Assembly (NCBI GenBank): GCA_902496115.1
Contig: CABUZK010000001.1
Location: 104,234 to 168,233 of the forward strand
Source: an uncultured Collinsella sp.
GTDB lineage: Bacteria; Actinomycetota; Coriobacteriia; Coriobacteriales; Coriobacteriaceae
Length of the DNA stretch: 64,000 bases
Direction: 5' to 3'
In this document: positions 18,001-27,669 of the stretch, one piece after another
Layout of the letters: each line of letters starts with the position of its first letter
Numbering within the stretch: position 1 is the stretch's first letter
Position numbers and translations under genes: made by a program
Notes under the pieces: model-generated
Database searches by the model: none
The model's input: only the letters and a program-made list of their open reading frames with translations
What the model was told of the DNA's origin: nothing

Positions 18001-21000
18001 TAACAGATGGAACTGGCCGCGCCCGTCGCCCATAATGCCGCCGTTGGACCTTTCGCTAAACGTGGTGTTGGATACCTTTGTGTTGGTAACGTCAATGACG
18101 ACGGATCCGCTGTTACTCGCGTTATTCGCGCCCAGCAGACCGCCGCTCCAGTTACCCTTAATCGTAGCGTTCTCGATCGCGATGTTGTTGCAGGCTATAT
18201 TCACATTGCTGAAGAAGTAGCCGATAAGCCCGCCCGAGCATTTGCCGGTGCCGGCGATGCTGACATTCTTGACACTGCAGTCGTCGAACCAGTACTTGTT
18301 GGGGCTACCGCTACTCGTAACCTCACCAATCAGGCCGCCCGCATTGTAGATGCTATTGTTCGTTCCGGCCTTATCGCCGATGACGGCGTTCTCGGTGCCG
18401 TTTCCGCCATCAATGCGCACGTTGCTCATAGAAATAACGCCGCCACGGGCGCGTCCGACCACGCCGCCGGCGCCCATATGGTCATCGGAGTTCGACCCGG
18501 TGGCTAGCACGTTTACCCCAGAGATGACTGCCGTGCACGACGACTGGGCCGCTGTGGTGGTGCCGATGTTGGTGTTGACCGAGATATCGCTTCTTTCGAC
18601 ATAGCCGAGCACGCCGCCCACGTAGGGCACTGTCCCTGTGGCAGTTATGGTCGAGTTTTTGCCAACGGTCCTTTCGCTCACCCCTGTGCCTGCGGTTGTC
18701 CACACACCGCACGCCGAGGCGACCGTACCCACATAGCCACCGACATTCTTCTCGCCCGTGACGTTAAGGCCAGTGTATGAGCAGTCATAGAGATACGCGG
18801 GGCCCCACCCGTCCCCGAACTCGACCATATAGGTTCTGTCTTCGCTCGTAGTTCGTCTGGCGCGGCCCGAGCTGCCAAGAAGCCCTCCTACGCTCTTTGC
18901 GCCCGACACGGTGCAGTTCTTCATCTGCACGTTGCGGTAGATGCCGCACGTGCCGTCGCCGTAGTTGGCCGTTGCACCCGCCAAAAGGCCGGCACCGGTA
19001 AGGTCGTTCGGCGCTTCTCCTGGTTTGGCTTCGCCGTTGGTGTCGATATAGGTGAGCGCTACGTTGCAGTTGCTAAAGGTGAGGTCTTTGACCTGCGCGC
19101 CGTCGTTCGCGGTGACGCTCTGCCCCACATTGGTGGAGGTGAACATCACGGTGCTGAATAGACCACCCACGCCCGAGACCTTATAGTCGTCGTCGGCGTA
19201 TTCGACGACGCCGTAGGCGGTGCCTTCGGTACCCACCGTGATGGTGGCGCCGTTACCGTCGATCGTGGCTACGTGCGGCGTAATACGGTCGCGGTCGGTG
19301 CCCGGCTGGTTCGAATTGCAGGCATTGGAATAGTAGCGGCCGTTTAGGCCCACGTACCCCGTGCCGTAGTCGGTCATATCGTAGGTGTCGCCCTGCTTGA
19401 ACTCCAAGCTCATGCCGATCGATTTCGACGCGCACACATAGCCCGTTTGGTAGTCGGCAGCGTAGGACGCCACCAGGTAGGGCGAATTTACATCGTCATC
19501 ATGGTCGAGCGGGCCGTGCCACCCCTGCTTGCCGGGGGCCTTCTGGTCGTCGTTTTTGGCGATTTCGAAATCGCCGGCAGCACTCTCAGGCTTGCCCACA
19601 TTTGCGTAGTTAGCATTCCGTACCTTGCCATATTCCTTGTTGCCAAACAGGTAGCCGCATATCGCCGGGTCTTGCGAATCGCTGCCCCAGTAAGCCTTGG
19701 AACCGCGGAACACGCCATTATTGGAGTAGTTGGTATGTGCCGCGCCAGCACCCGCACCCGAGCTGATGATGGCCGAGAGCACCAAAAGGCCCTGGGCGTT
19801 TTTCACCATGGTCACAGGAGCCTCGGCGTTAGTGCCGAGGTACTTGTTGTCGGTGCCCGTGGTGGTGACACAGGGGGTTCTTTTTTTTGTGAGCTCGTTA
19901 ATCTGGTAGTTAGCGTTACCGTTTTCAACCTTACAGCCCTCGCTAAAGGCATAGCCATCAATCACGCGACCGACGTAGGGATTGTTGTAGAGATCAAAGT
20001 TGCCCTTTCCCAGACCACGAGATTTGTCACCAGTTCCAGCACGCCAGGAAGATTTTCCGCTTTTGTCCATATTGCGGAAAATCACGCCGCCACCCGCAAT
20101 GGCACCGACGTAGCCACCAATGGGAACAAGATGCGGCTTGTCGCCACCGCCCGTGACGGTAAATCCCGTTGTAGGGTTTTCGGCCGTCGTCCCATTAACG
20201 ACCACGCCATCGATAATGTTATCGCCACCAAGGATGCAGCCGACAACGCCACCGAAAAACGCCGTCGGAACGCCGTCGGCATCCTTGGCAGAATAAGTAA
20301 TAGTCGCCGACGCGTTCACATAGCGAATATTCAGATCGCGCACCACGCTGCCGTAACTATAGGGAATAAGGCCGCGAAGCGAACCCTCGTTATTCTCTAT
20401 CTTGATGGTTGCGTTTTTATTATCACTGCCAAAGTTGCCAACGATGACGCCCCTAAACGGGTTGGCCCTATTTCCAAAACCGCCAAACGATGCGCCGTCG
20501 AGAGTAATCGTATTGCCCTCAGTAGGCTCGATGCTGTAATACGCGCTCTGCATATAGCGGTGCATGGTTTCGTCGCTCAGCGTCTGCGGGGAATTGGTCG
20601 ACGCGTCTCCGGTCTTCTTCTCCCATTTATTATCGGTACCGTTCGCCTGCTTGTAGACGTACGTAACCTCATTGTCGGTCGAGTGATCGCTGCTGCGGCG
20701 AGTGCAGAGCCTACCCTGGTCGGCGACAATGGTGACCTCCCAGCCGTCAAGCGCCGTCATGTTATTAATGTAGTTGGCAATGGCATTCATCTCCGCCGCG
20801 TTTGTGACGGAATAAGGATCGCCGTAGGTACCACATCCCATTACCAGCTTTGGAATGCGCTGGTTGACTTTAATTTCGTGATACTGGACGCCATCCTCGG
20901 CGGCTTTTCCCTTGTAAACATAAGGAAGGTAGTCACCGAACCAAGGCCTGACGTCACCGTCCTTCTTACCATCAACCGTCACATAGCCGCTCACGGCACC

Positions 21001-24000
21001 ATACGTCGCTTCGTCGTAATACCAAAGCTGCTTGCCCGGGTACTCCGTACTCCCATCAATCTCGGATCCGTAGGTCACCTTGCCCGCATCGGCATCAGCC
21101 CTAGTAAAGGTGTAGTCCGCAGAGCCCGTGCCCGTGCTTCCGTAGCCAAAACTCTCCAGCAGGCTCGCATGGGTGAAGATCGTATTGTTCTCTTGGCTGG
21201 GCAAGCTGATTTGCTCAAACTTCGCCGTCACCTGATCGGCCTCACTGCCTACACCAAGCTTTCCGAACAGCGACGTAGCCGCCTTGGTGCCACTCGTGTA
21301 CCCAGTAGTCTTGATATTCTTCGCGTTCAGGCTCACGTACTTCTGCATCTCGTTGATGAGCAGAGGCATATAGGCGTTAGCGTCCGTGGCGCTGTTGGCA
21401 CCGTCAACAATCAGATTGTTGAGTGTAAGATCATCAATTGAGATCTTTCTAATCTTGGTGCCATTGCCGTCGCTGGACCCATACACGTAGCGGCACACGA
21501 GCGCGCCCGATGAGCTTCCGCCCGCGCCAATAGCGTCAGTAGAGCTCTTTCCGTCATTGATAACGGGCCCAACGGTACCACCCAAAGTGACGTTGCTTAC
21601 TGTGAGATCGCCGTCTGCCACCGTTTGAAAAAGACCGCAGTGCATGTTCTCGTGCTGGGTGGCATCGGAGTTTAGCTTGTTGCCATTCTGCTCGGCCTTG
21701 ATCTTGGAGTAGTAGAAGGTGATGGCCGCATTATTAACCGTCACCTCGCCGATCGGTTGAGTGGGATAGTAGCTGTAGCCGGCCAAATCGATTGTGCCCG
21801 TTATGGTTATGGAATCATCGAGCCCTGTCGTACCATCGGGAACGATTGTCGAACGAATACCGGCGGGAGCATAGCAGAAAGCAGACCATAAGAGCAGCTT
21901 GTCCGCTGTATCGATTTGACTGCCACTAAAGCCGCCTTCACAATTCTTAGAGGCTATGTCGAGGTTGTAGAAGTAGCGGGTATTGCCGTTCGTATTCTGG
22001 CTTCGACCGAAAGACGAGCGATTATGGTAGCCGTTGTCTTTTGTGGAATCGCCGTCCATGTCCAGCTTGTTTTTCTGTGTGTGTAGCGAAACGACCGTGT
22101 TCCAGTCGGCGTCCATGAGCTTGCTGCCGTTGTTTGGTTTTACACCGCTGCCAACCCATTCATCGAAGGACGTTACGCCCGACGCAACGATGGCCCCCTC
22201 GCCGGTGGGCACCCTATAGGCGGTATCCCAATAAGCTCTGTCCTCCAAGTACAGGCCTAGGTAGCTCTCGACGCCATATGTCGTCTTATCATCCACCTTG
22301 CAGCCGCGGCAAACTAGAACGCCGAGCGTCTGAGCGGCGCCTGCATTAATCTTTGTGCCCGAGAGATCGATGGCGTAGTTGTTGATAATCCAGTGACCGC
22401 TGGCTGCGTATACAAGGCCGCCAAGCTCCTTGGAATCATCCACAGTCGCGATTATAGAAGCGTTGGTCGTTTTCAAAGCATAGGAGTTTTCACTCTTGTT
22501 AATGTTGTCATCTCCGATAGTTACGACCGCGTTGCCCCAGCTATAACCCAAGAGACCGCCCACGCCATTGAGCTTATCGCCGTTCTTTCCGACTCCCATC
22601 TTGAACGAGTTGAACGAAAGGCCCGTAATGTTAACGTCCTTTTTGGCCGAGTTGGCTATTGCCCCATCAGCCCCATAGGTGCTCTGTGCGATGCAGCCGA
22701 TAAGACCGCCGACCTGGGCAATCTTGCCGCTGGTGCAATTGCCGGTTTCGATTGATCCGGCGACTTCGAGGCCCGCAACATTGAATGACGAGCCATAATC
22801 GCCCACATAACCAATGGCGCCGCCAATGCGACTATTGCCGTTAAGCGTTTTAGTTGCAGCGATGGTCGCTTGAGCCCTGCTGTTATCCTTAAACGCAACC
22901 GTAGAAGCCGCCAACACGCTTCCCGCAATACCACCAATGTTCACGTCATTTGCAAACGTATCATCGCACGCGATATTCGTTTTGCACGTTACGCCAGACA
23001 ATGACAGGTTGCCGACGATGGCACCCGCAAGCGATCCGGCATCGATAGCCGAACCGTTATCGAACTTCATGGAGCCAGCGATTGTGACGTTGGAGATGGT
23101 TGCACCGTTGACGGCCGCGAACAAGCCCAAGCGGCCGTGGCGGTAGATTTTGCCGTTGCCGTTGCTCGTGTCATTGCCGTCAAGCACAGCTTCACCACGT
23201 TTGCCGTATGGCTCGCCGACGGCAAGGTTGATTGTGCCGTTGCCATTTGTGCCGCCGCCGTTCAACGTTCCCGAGAAAACTTGCGAGCCGTCTGCACGAT
23301 CCTGCGTGAAACCCGTCAGGCCCGTGCCCTTGAGATCAATAGTGCCGTTCACCGTAATGGTCAAGGACTGCAAGATGTTCGGGTTGTTTTCAGAAACGCC
23401 CTCGACCATGGAGTAGTAGCCGTTGGTTTGCCAGGTGATTGCAAGTTTGGCGAAATCCTCAACAGAGGTTAGGGTGTAGGCACCGCCGTCTGATGTCAGC
23501 GACGTCGGCAAGGTCAACTTGTGCGAGTTCGGATCGAGCGCAATAAAGCTATTGCCCAGGCCCTTACCGTCCAAGCCCTTACCCAAGCGAATGACCTCGC
23601 CGTAGGTCGCGATGTCGTCTGTCTTTGAGGCAGTATTGCTACGTTTGAAGGTCCAACCCTTAGCACCTCTGTCGGTCAGTTCTCCATTAGAGCCATTGCC
23701 GGCAGCGAAGATCAGCGCGTTGTGGTTCTCGCATACGAGCTGGCCCGTCGTGCTGTTTTCGGCAAAACTTGCGCCCGACAGATCCGTGATGCCGCTGAAT
23801 TTGACTACAGCATTCCACGCGGAGCCCGCAATTCCCGCGGCACGGTTGCTTTGCGCCTTACCGATAGGATTGTCGCTTGTAAGTTTGAAATCTCGCATGT
23901 CAAGGACATTGCGCGTGTCGACAACGCCCACGGCGCCACCGAACTTTCCGGCGTCCGTTCGCGCCGAAGCATCTCCCTTGCACGCAACCGTCACGCCGTC

Positions 24001-25764
24001 GAGCACAACGGCGACAGGCTGCGAATTGGAATCCGCGCTATCGCCAACATAGCCAACAACACCGCCCGTATCCGACAGCTTGCCCGCAAGTTCAAACTCA
24101 ATTGAGCACGTTTTCTTATCCGCATCCTTTTGGACCACAAAGGCGCGCAGCAGCTCATCGACGCCTTTTGCCGTCGCAAACACCTTGCCGACAAGGCCAC
24201 CGTAGCTGCCGTTGAAGCTAACTTCTTCCGGTAAGGTGAACTTGCTCTTATACGTTCCGCCTTGCACCACGATGTCGCCATTAGAAATATCGGACACACC
24301 AAAAAGGGCGCCAGCGCGTTGCGATGCGCCAAGCGTCACGAGCTTGCCCAGGTCGAACATATTGGGCTTAACGATAAATCCTTGCGCAAAGCTCACGTCG
24401 CCGATGACGCCACCGGAGCAAGCGCTGTCTTTATCGCCGACGTTGCACGCCGGCTTAACTGTTACGCCATCAGCGATGTTGAGCGTGAGGTTGGTGGCCT
24501 TACCGATAAGACCGCCCGCCGCGTTTTTACCTGCGACGCTCAGCGCCGAGACATCGATGCCAGTTGGTAGGGCGACGGTGGCACCCTCCCGCGCCTCGCC
24601 GATAAGGCCGCCGGCATTGGCACCAGCGCCCGTAGCATCGATGGTGGGGGTGCCGTTGAAGCTCTTCGGCAGGCCATTCAGCCCCGCGATCGTAAGAGAT
24701 GCGCCTGCAGTAAGGGTGTTCGCGAGTAGGCCCAGATTGCCCGTGGACGATTGCATGCCAATCGCCAGGGGGCTATTCGCGCTTGTCGAATACGTGGCGT
24801 CAAGCGTGAGCTCGCCCGTAACCTCACCCACGAGCGGCGAAGTGAGCTTGACGACGCTCGTATCGCCGCTCTCGGGCTTGTCTACGGTAATGGCAGCGCT
24901 GAGCGTCTTGCCCGCGCCCGTGACCTTTGCGGCCACGATGGGCTGAACATCGGTGCCCTTCCAGGCGAGCTTTACGGTGCCGTTGTTATCGTTGAGCTCG
25001 ATGTTGTTGAAGAGCGTCTTGTTGGCGGTAAGGGACCTGCCGCCCAGGTCGAGCGTACCCTTGAAGGGGTAGGCATCGCTGCCGAACCCCTGGAACGCGA
25101 GATTGCCCAGGTCGCCCACGGCCTGCGCGCTGCACACGTCGAAGTCGACGCCGCTCAAGCCGGTCTTGGAGATGCTCGCGTTCTGGTAGATGGCGGGGTC
25201 GGTGTTGGAGATGGCGATAAGGTCGGCGTTGGATCCGAAGGTGATGGCCGTGACGGCGCCCAAGTCGTCAGTGATGACATTGCCGTCACCCAACGCGTGC
25301 CTGAGATCCTCGACAGTAGCGATGGTGGGGGCGGTGTTTGCCTGATCAGCAGCATCCGCGTCCGCGTCATCCGCTTGTTCTTCGTCAGCAGCACCCTCAT
25401 CGGCAGCCGCATCGTCTTGGGACGCGTCGCCCTCCGCTGGAGCATCGCCGCTGGTGGTTCCATCGGTCGTGGAGTCCTGCGATTCGCCAGCGTTGGTAGA
25501 ACCGTCGCCGCCCTCGGTGGCGCCCGCGTCGGCGCCCGGAGTCGTTGCGACATCATCAGATGCGGCCTGATCGGCATCTTGCAGCGCGGTGGCCACAGCA
25601 TCCTGTACGGAGCGCGCCGTGTTGCCCGCGGCGCGTGCGGCGGAAACGGACGCCTCCATAACGGCGTCGAGCTCTTGCGCGAACACCTCCGTGGAGGGCG
25701 CGAGCGCCTGGAAAATCATGATCGCAGTCAGGCATGCGGTTGTTATGCGCTTTGCCGTTCTCAT
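15052..25764 (-). CDS. Giant 3570-residue secreted beta-helix (GLUG-like repeat) surface protein
   Basis: A signal peptide (residues 1-30, ending EVFAQ) is followed by an Asp/Glu/Ala-rich disordered stretch to about 150. The bulk, to about residue 2600, has some twenty GG-x-x-G turns (GGLIGEAREG, GGVVGYVGD, GGLIGYFFS, GGVVGRARG and others) separated by short beta-strand segments rich in Asn, Gly and Thr. This is the pattern of right-handed beta-helices and of the GLUG motif. The C-terminal ~900 residues look like beta-sandwich material. The protein ends in GIRHETKTN with no LPXTG motif, no membrane span and no basic tail, so it has no visible anchor. It is the last gene of a four-gene unit whose three other products are membrane-anchored. 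Function unknown; an adhesin or matrix fibre is an inference. Confidence 0.85.
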   Translation of the reverse strand: MRTAKRITTACLTAIMIFQALAPSTEVFAQELDAVMEASVSAARAAGNTARSVQDAVATALQDADQAASDDVATTPGADAGATEGGDGSTNAGESQDSTTDGTTSGDAPAEGDASQDDAAADEGAADEEQADDADADAADQANTAPTIATVEDLRHALGDGNVITDDLGAVTAITFGSNADLIAISNTDPAIYQNASISKTGLSGVDFDVCSAQAVGDLGNLAFQGFGSDAYPFKGTLDLGGRSLTANKTLFNNIELNDNNGTVKLAWKGTDVQPIVAAKVTGAGKTLSAAITVDKPESGDTSVVKLTSPLVGEVTGELTLDATYSTSANSPLAIGMQSSTGNLGLLANTLTAGASLTIAGLNGLPKSFNGTPTIDATGAGANAGGLIGEAREGATVALPTGIDVSALSVAGKNAAGGLIGKATNLTLNIADGVTVKPACNVGDKDSACSGGVIGDVSFAQGFIVKPNMFDLGKLVTLGASQRAGALFGVSDISNGDIVVQGGTYKSKFTLPEEVSFNGSYGGLVGKVFATAKGVDELLRAFVVQKDADKKTCSIEFELAGKLSDTGGVVGYVGDSADSNSQPVAVVLDGVTVACKGDASARTDAGKFGGAVGVVDTRNVLDMRDFKLTSDNPIGKAQSNRAAGIAGSAWNAVVKFSGITDLSGASFAENSTTGQLVCENHNALIFAAGNGSNGELTDRGAKGWTFKRSNTASKTDDIATYGEVIRLGKGLDGKGLGNSFIALDPNSHKLTLPTSLTSDGGAYTLTSVEDFAKLAITWQTNGYYSMVEGVSENNPNILQSLTITVNGTIDLKGTGLTGFTQDRADGSQVFSGTLNGGGTNGNGTINLAVGEPYGKRGEAVLDGNDTSNGNGKIYRHGRLGLFAAVNGATISNVTIAGSMKFDNGSAIDAGSLAGAIVGNLSLSGVTCKTNIACDDTFANDVNIGGIAGSVLAASTVAFKDNSRAQATIAATKTLNGNSRIGGAIGYVGDYGSSFNVAGLEVAGSIETGNCTSGKIAQVGGLIGCIAQSTYGADGAIANSAKKDVNITGLSFNSFKMGVGKNGDKLNGVGGLLGYSWGNAVVTIGDDNINKSENSYALKTTNASIIATVDDSKELGGLVYAASGHWIINNYAIDLSGTKINAGAAQTLGVLVCRGCKVDDKTTYGVESYLGLYLEDRAYWDTAYRVPTGEGAIVASGVTSFDEWVGSGVKPNNGSKLMDADWNTVVSLHTQKNKLDMDGDSTKDNGYHNRSSFGRSQNTNGNTRYFYNLDIASKNCEGGFSGSQIDTADKLLLWSAFCYAPAGIRSTIVPDGTTGLDDSITITGTIDLAGYSYYPTQPIGEVTVNNAAITFYYSKIKAEQNGNKLNSDATQHENMHCGLFQTVADGDLTVSNVTLGGTVGPVINDGKSSTDAIGAGGSSSGALVCRYVYGSSDGNGTKIRKISIDDLTLNNLIVDGANSATDANAYMPLLINEMQKYVSLNAKNIKTTGYTSGTKAATSLFGKLGVGSEADQVTAKFEQISLPSQENNTIFTHASLLESFGYGSTGTGSADYTFTRADADAGKVTYGSEIDGSTEYPGKQLWYYDEATYGAVSGYVTVDGKKDGDVRPWFGDYLPYVYKGKAAEDGVQYHEIKVNQRIPKLVMGCGTYGDPYSVTNAAEMNAIANYINNMTALDGWEVTIVADQGRLCTRRSSDHSTDNEVTYVYKQANGTDNKWEKKTGDASTNSPQTLSDETMHRYMQSAYYSIEPTEGNTITLDGASFGGFGNRANPFRGVIVGNFGSDNKNATIKIENNEGSLRGLIPYSYGSVVRDLNIRYVNASATITYSAKDADGVPTAFFGGVVGCILGGDNIIDGVVVNGTTAENPTTGFTVTGGGDKPHLVPIGGYVGAIAGGGVIFRNMDKSGKSSWRAGTGDKSRGLGKGNFDLYNNPYVGRVIDGYAFSEGCKVENGNANYQINELTKKRTPCVTTTGTDNKYLGTNAEAPVTMVKNAQGLLVLSAIISSGAGAGAAHTNYSNNGVFRGSKAYWGSDSQDPAICGYLFGNKEYGKVRNANYANVGKPESAAGDFEIAKNDDQKAPGKQGWHGPLDHDDDVNSPYLVASYAADYQTGYVCASKSIGMSLEFKQGDTYDMTDYGTGYVGLNGRYYSNACNSNQPGTDRDRITPHVATIDGNGATITVGTEGTAYGVVEYADDDYKVSGVGGLFSTVMFTSTNVGQSVTANDGAQVKDLTFSNCNVALTYIDTNGEAKPGEAPNDLTGAGLLAGATANYGDGTCGIYRNVQMKNCTVSGAKSVGGLLGSSGRARRTTSEDRTYMVEFGDGWGPAYLYDCSYTGLNVTGEKNVGGYVGTVASACGVWTTAGTGVSERTVGKNSTITATGTVPYVGGVLGYVERSDISVNTNIGTTTAAQSSCTAVISGVNVLATGSNSDDHMGAGGVVGRARGGVISMSNVRIDGGNGTENAVIGDKAGTNNSIYNAGGLIGEVTSSGSPNKYWFDDCSVKNVSIAGTGKCSGGLIGYFFSNVNIACNNIAIENATIKGNWSGGLLGANNASNSGSVVIDVTNTKVSNTTFSERSNGGIMGDGRGQFHLLNVLMDSNSYNAGKTQGVLLGEVDTGDGKYSLSAAGVEVKPGSGKTTSDLPPMVYTTNTNTAAVNEKTYIAFGDYNGTAAAPNENKTLYGAGDTATTATSPYVTTRPVSTLAVRASDGDTTDRYLFGDGAAIDTATTIQSQAGARVPGRYTYTNIAGINDAGAYQNTSTYSADSSRSTYNANNITSGKKAKTDFPVLVIPGNDTTTVESYLNIVTNGGFSDARRLNGSTAHVTATAEVFSLADNGTFVKDVAASQAPTLKVLNNGTSSMAFRASTDWDNEQGRFTLLTVTFSEAGQSYRVQVPIIVKRMLEIDFTATYSEGANFKAADYATKYDKHVLVSSGDTMTGYLTWTYGSARGKPVDYGWNTLLEAGGSMGPLNKSITFGATLPEGTQLTLVDTANNSREYHYTVGTGGATSVKLTEFVDAGNKAYYTEPWLSEIVGVKADEAKEDKDGAWVKLADDEVKDKSQAELAKMAGAKVDGAYYRARTSSDATGTFYTLSVDKEEPKSENFYLVVRTPAGSAGVNGYTATTVDTSLNEHINYLLRGKKAADGKAAEDGHQNTPSTYSVASNYTHSLVDNKRNLVDNRDSINRMELKEATYSLSMNVSDTVTFDSSQQYTSSDALYYQLDSSLVTYHDGVIAGSVGYPTGTQGTYEFYVKVGDNYYTWGGSGWNLAGTKETPVVSGLSWTANGGDMSLVLTDAEGNPIDMSGLREIAKNHVNAFTVTMRAALTMTEPACQAGIVASQNSGTDRYTKPNYRAYLSTHADTLSTSSNSAYNDGGAGYYRMDVGSSTIALEASKKSQLGINIDDLKSADGEIALVGTYDLSKLTGAEAKIDAANTVTYTLSLEQRQDNGGYAPVGDISNYITVLGSDYLGTGAASADGNSYVFTDTKTNGAFLTRDGNSLAFKHAFRVKVNTNVEGENQTYANYRLVLTANIMTGNVVDDTPVNVSNLDGYSHSDYVTYTLARINTEGIRHETKTN

Positions 25765-25839
25765 CTGGTCCTACCTCGTCCTATCTCATGCCCCGTACGG
25801 GGTCTCAAAATCTATGCTTGCGGATTGCTTCGGCTAGCC

Positions 25840-26835
25840 CTACGCGGCCGAACACGAAACGTCAATGGCTTCCCAGCTGGTCGGCTTCGAATCACCCTTC
25901 CGGTAAAAGGTGATGATTTCCGAGCCGGGGGACGCATCGTATGTAACCGAGTGGCCACTGACGGTCTCCTGCTTAACACAGTTCTTGTGGTTCGCCTCAA
26001 AGAACGGATCGAGCTCGACCCCGCTTCCCCACGTGAGCTCTACCTTAGTCGTAGCGCCCGTAACGGTCACACGATAGTTGTAGGCGTCGAAGTCGCCGAC
26101 ATTCGTATCATCCTTGTTCTTGTCGACCCACTCGCCCGAAACGCCCGAAGCCGTTACCTCTGCACGCTCGGAAGGCGCAATCTTGGCGGCGAGCCATTTA
26201 AGGTTGGTGCCGGGGCTATTGGAGCCGACCTTGGCCTTAACGGTGAAGGATGCTTTGTTGAGATCCGCCTTGGAAAACGTAACCTTATAGGTATACATGG
26301 TTGCCCTGTTGGCAGGGAAGGAAAGGTCGACCGTGCCGCCCGCCGTCAGCGTGGGCGAACCGCTTATGCTCCAATCTGTCGTTCCCGTCGCCTCCACGCT
26401 CAGCGTCGCGTTAACGTCCTTGTCGTTGACCTTGTTCTTGTCGCCCAGCAGATGGTTGTAAATGCGAAAGGTAAAGGAGCAGTTTTCCCCACTCGTGTCG
26501 GCGATGACGCTTCGGACGGCAATACCCTCGTCATTCAGCGTCTCATTCGTGTAACCCGTGAGCATGTCCGAAGCAAACAGCGCCTGCGACGTGCCCGAGA
26601 CAGCGACCGACTTAAGAAAGTCACCCGCCAAAAAGGCCGTGTAGGTAAGGTAGGTTCCCATCGCAATCGCGACGGCACACAGCAGCACCGCAACTGCCCA
26701 TAGGCGTTTACGCACTTTGAAAGCAGGGGCCGCCGTCTCCGCGCAGCAAGGCTCTGCCTTAGAATCGTCAACCTGTGCAAAGTGCTTGCCAACAGGCCTC
26801 GCGATTTCATTTTGCTCGTTCTTGTCTTTCCGCAT
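25840..26835 (-). CDS. Membrane-anchored secreted protein, third of the surface operon
   Basis: 331 residues. A ~45-residue cytoplasmic segment precedes one membrane helix at about 45-68 (LWAVAVLLCAVAIAMGTYLT), then ~260 residues outside the cell. The external part is rich in Thr, Ser, Val and charged residues with predicted beta-strand character, and has three cysteines toward the end. A purine-rich GGGAGGGG lies before the ATG. The single long signal anchor followed by a beta-rich ectodomain resembles TasA/camelysin-type matrix proteins in outline only. I recognise no named domain. It ends 75 bp before the giant protein's start and is surely co-transcribed with it. Confidence 0.7.
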   Translation of the reverse strand: MRKDKNEQNEIARPVGKHFAQVDDSKAEPCCAETAAPAFKVRKRLWAVAVLLCAVAIAMGTYLTYTAFLAGDFLKSVAVSGTSQALFASDMLTGYTNETLNDEGIAVRSVIADTSGENCSFTFRIYNHLLGDKNKVNDKDVNATLSVEATGTTDWSISGSPTLTAGGTVDLSFPANRATMYTYKVTFSKADLNKASFTVKAKVGSNSPGTNLKWLAAKIAPSERAEVTASGVSGEWVDKNKDDTNVGDFDAYNYRVTVTGATTKVELTWGSGVELDPFFEANHKNCVKQETVSGHSVTYDASPGSEIITFYRKGDSKPTSWEAIDVSCSAA

Positions 26836-26859
26836 CTGGCACCCCTCCCTTCCTACTTA

Positions 26860-27669
26860 TTAGTTATTAGTGCCGCTCATGCCGCGAGCAATTAGGTAAA
26901 CCATGTCGGTCTCTTTGACGTTGGAGACTGTCTTTCCGTTTACGGTCACAACGCCTGGATTCCACGTACATTCGATGATGAAGTTCGTGGCGGCGTTGGC
27001 TGTTTTGCCATTCCAGCCATCGAGCCCACTCCCTGCGAACTTGTGGTACCGATACAGCGGACGGGCGTTTTTCTGGACATTCACGTACGAGCCGTACGTC
27101 GGGTCGTTTGCCTCAAGCTCTTTAGCCAACACACTTGTCCCGTCCGCGGGGTTGATAAAAGCAAACTCAATCGGGGTGCTGCTCTTCTTGCTCCATGAGT
27201 AGGTGCGGTTGAGCCCGTCGAGGCCGACCACGGTGCCGTTTTTATCGTTCGGATTATTGACCGTCACGTGATACACGTTGATCGTCAGCCCCGTGATATT
27301 CGTTGTGTTGGCAATCTGCAGCTCAAACGCTTGACCGCCGGCAGCGGGATCGTTGTCATTGTCGCTCTGCACACAAAACGCGCGACGAACGGTCACGGTG
27401 CCGTCGTCTTTCTTCTCATCGCCCCGTGACTCGTCATACGAAATCTCGATGGGCTCAATGCTTGTCTGGTTGGGGCCCATGATCTTGAGCTGCGCGGGCG
27501 TTTGGATCTTGCCCACCGTGGACAGACTTTTGCTGCCCACAAACCACGAGAGCGACAAGCCGATGATAAGAACGATTGCCGCCAAGAGCACCAAGACCGC
27601 AAGGGCCTGTGCACGGTGGTTTTCTATCCAATTGCGGGCATCGCCGAGGCGCGTTTGCATGGTGCTCAT
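26860..27669 (-). CDS. Membrane-anchored secreted protein, second of the surface operon
   Basis: 269 residues, with a membrane helix at about 20-44 (ALAVLVLLAAIVLIIGLSLS) followed directly by WFVGSKSLSTVGK. The hydrophobic run ending in an aromatic-rich turn resembles signal regions processed by SipW-type peptidases in TasA-like proteins, but this is only a resemblance. The ectodomain has Ig-like, beta-rich composition (TNITGLTINVYHVTV) and two cysteines. Its start overlaps the end of the upstream gene by 4 nt (ATGA), so the two are translationally coupled. No enzyme motif is seen; a structural subunit is plausible. Confidence 0.7.
   Translation of the reverse strand: MSTMQTRLGDARNWIENHRAQALAVLVLLAAIVLIIGLSLSWFVGSKSLSTVGKIQTPAQLKIMGPNQTSIEPIEISYDESRGDEKKDDGTVTVRRAFCVQSDNDNDPAAGGQAFELQIANTTNITGLTINVYHVTVNNPNDKNGTVVGLDGLNRTYSWSKKSSTPIEFAFINPADGTSVLAKELEANDPTYGSYVNVQKNARPLYRYHKFAGSGLDGWNGKTANAATNFIIECTWNPGVVTVNGKTVSNVKETDMVYLIARGMSGTNN

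Noticed and set aside
19447..21441. 664-codon plus-strand frame opposite the giant surface gene
   Set aside because: It lies fully antisense to the beta-helix gene, whose signal peptide, repeats and terminator are convincing. High-GC third positions commonly open such frames. The product has no recognisable domain.
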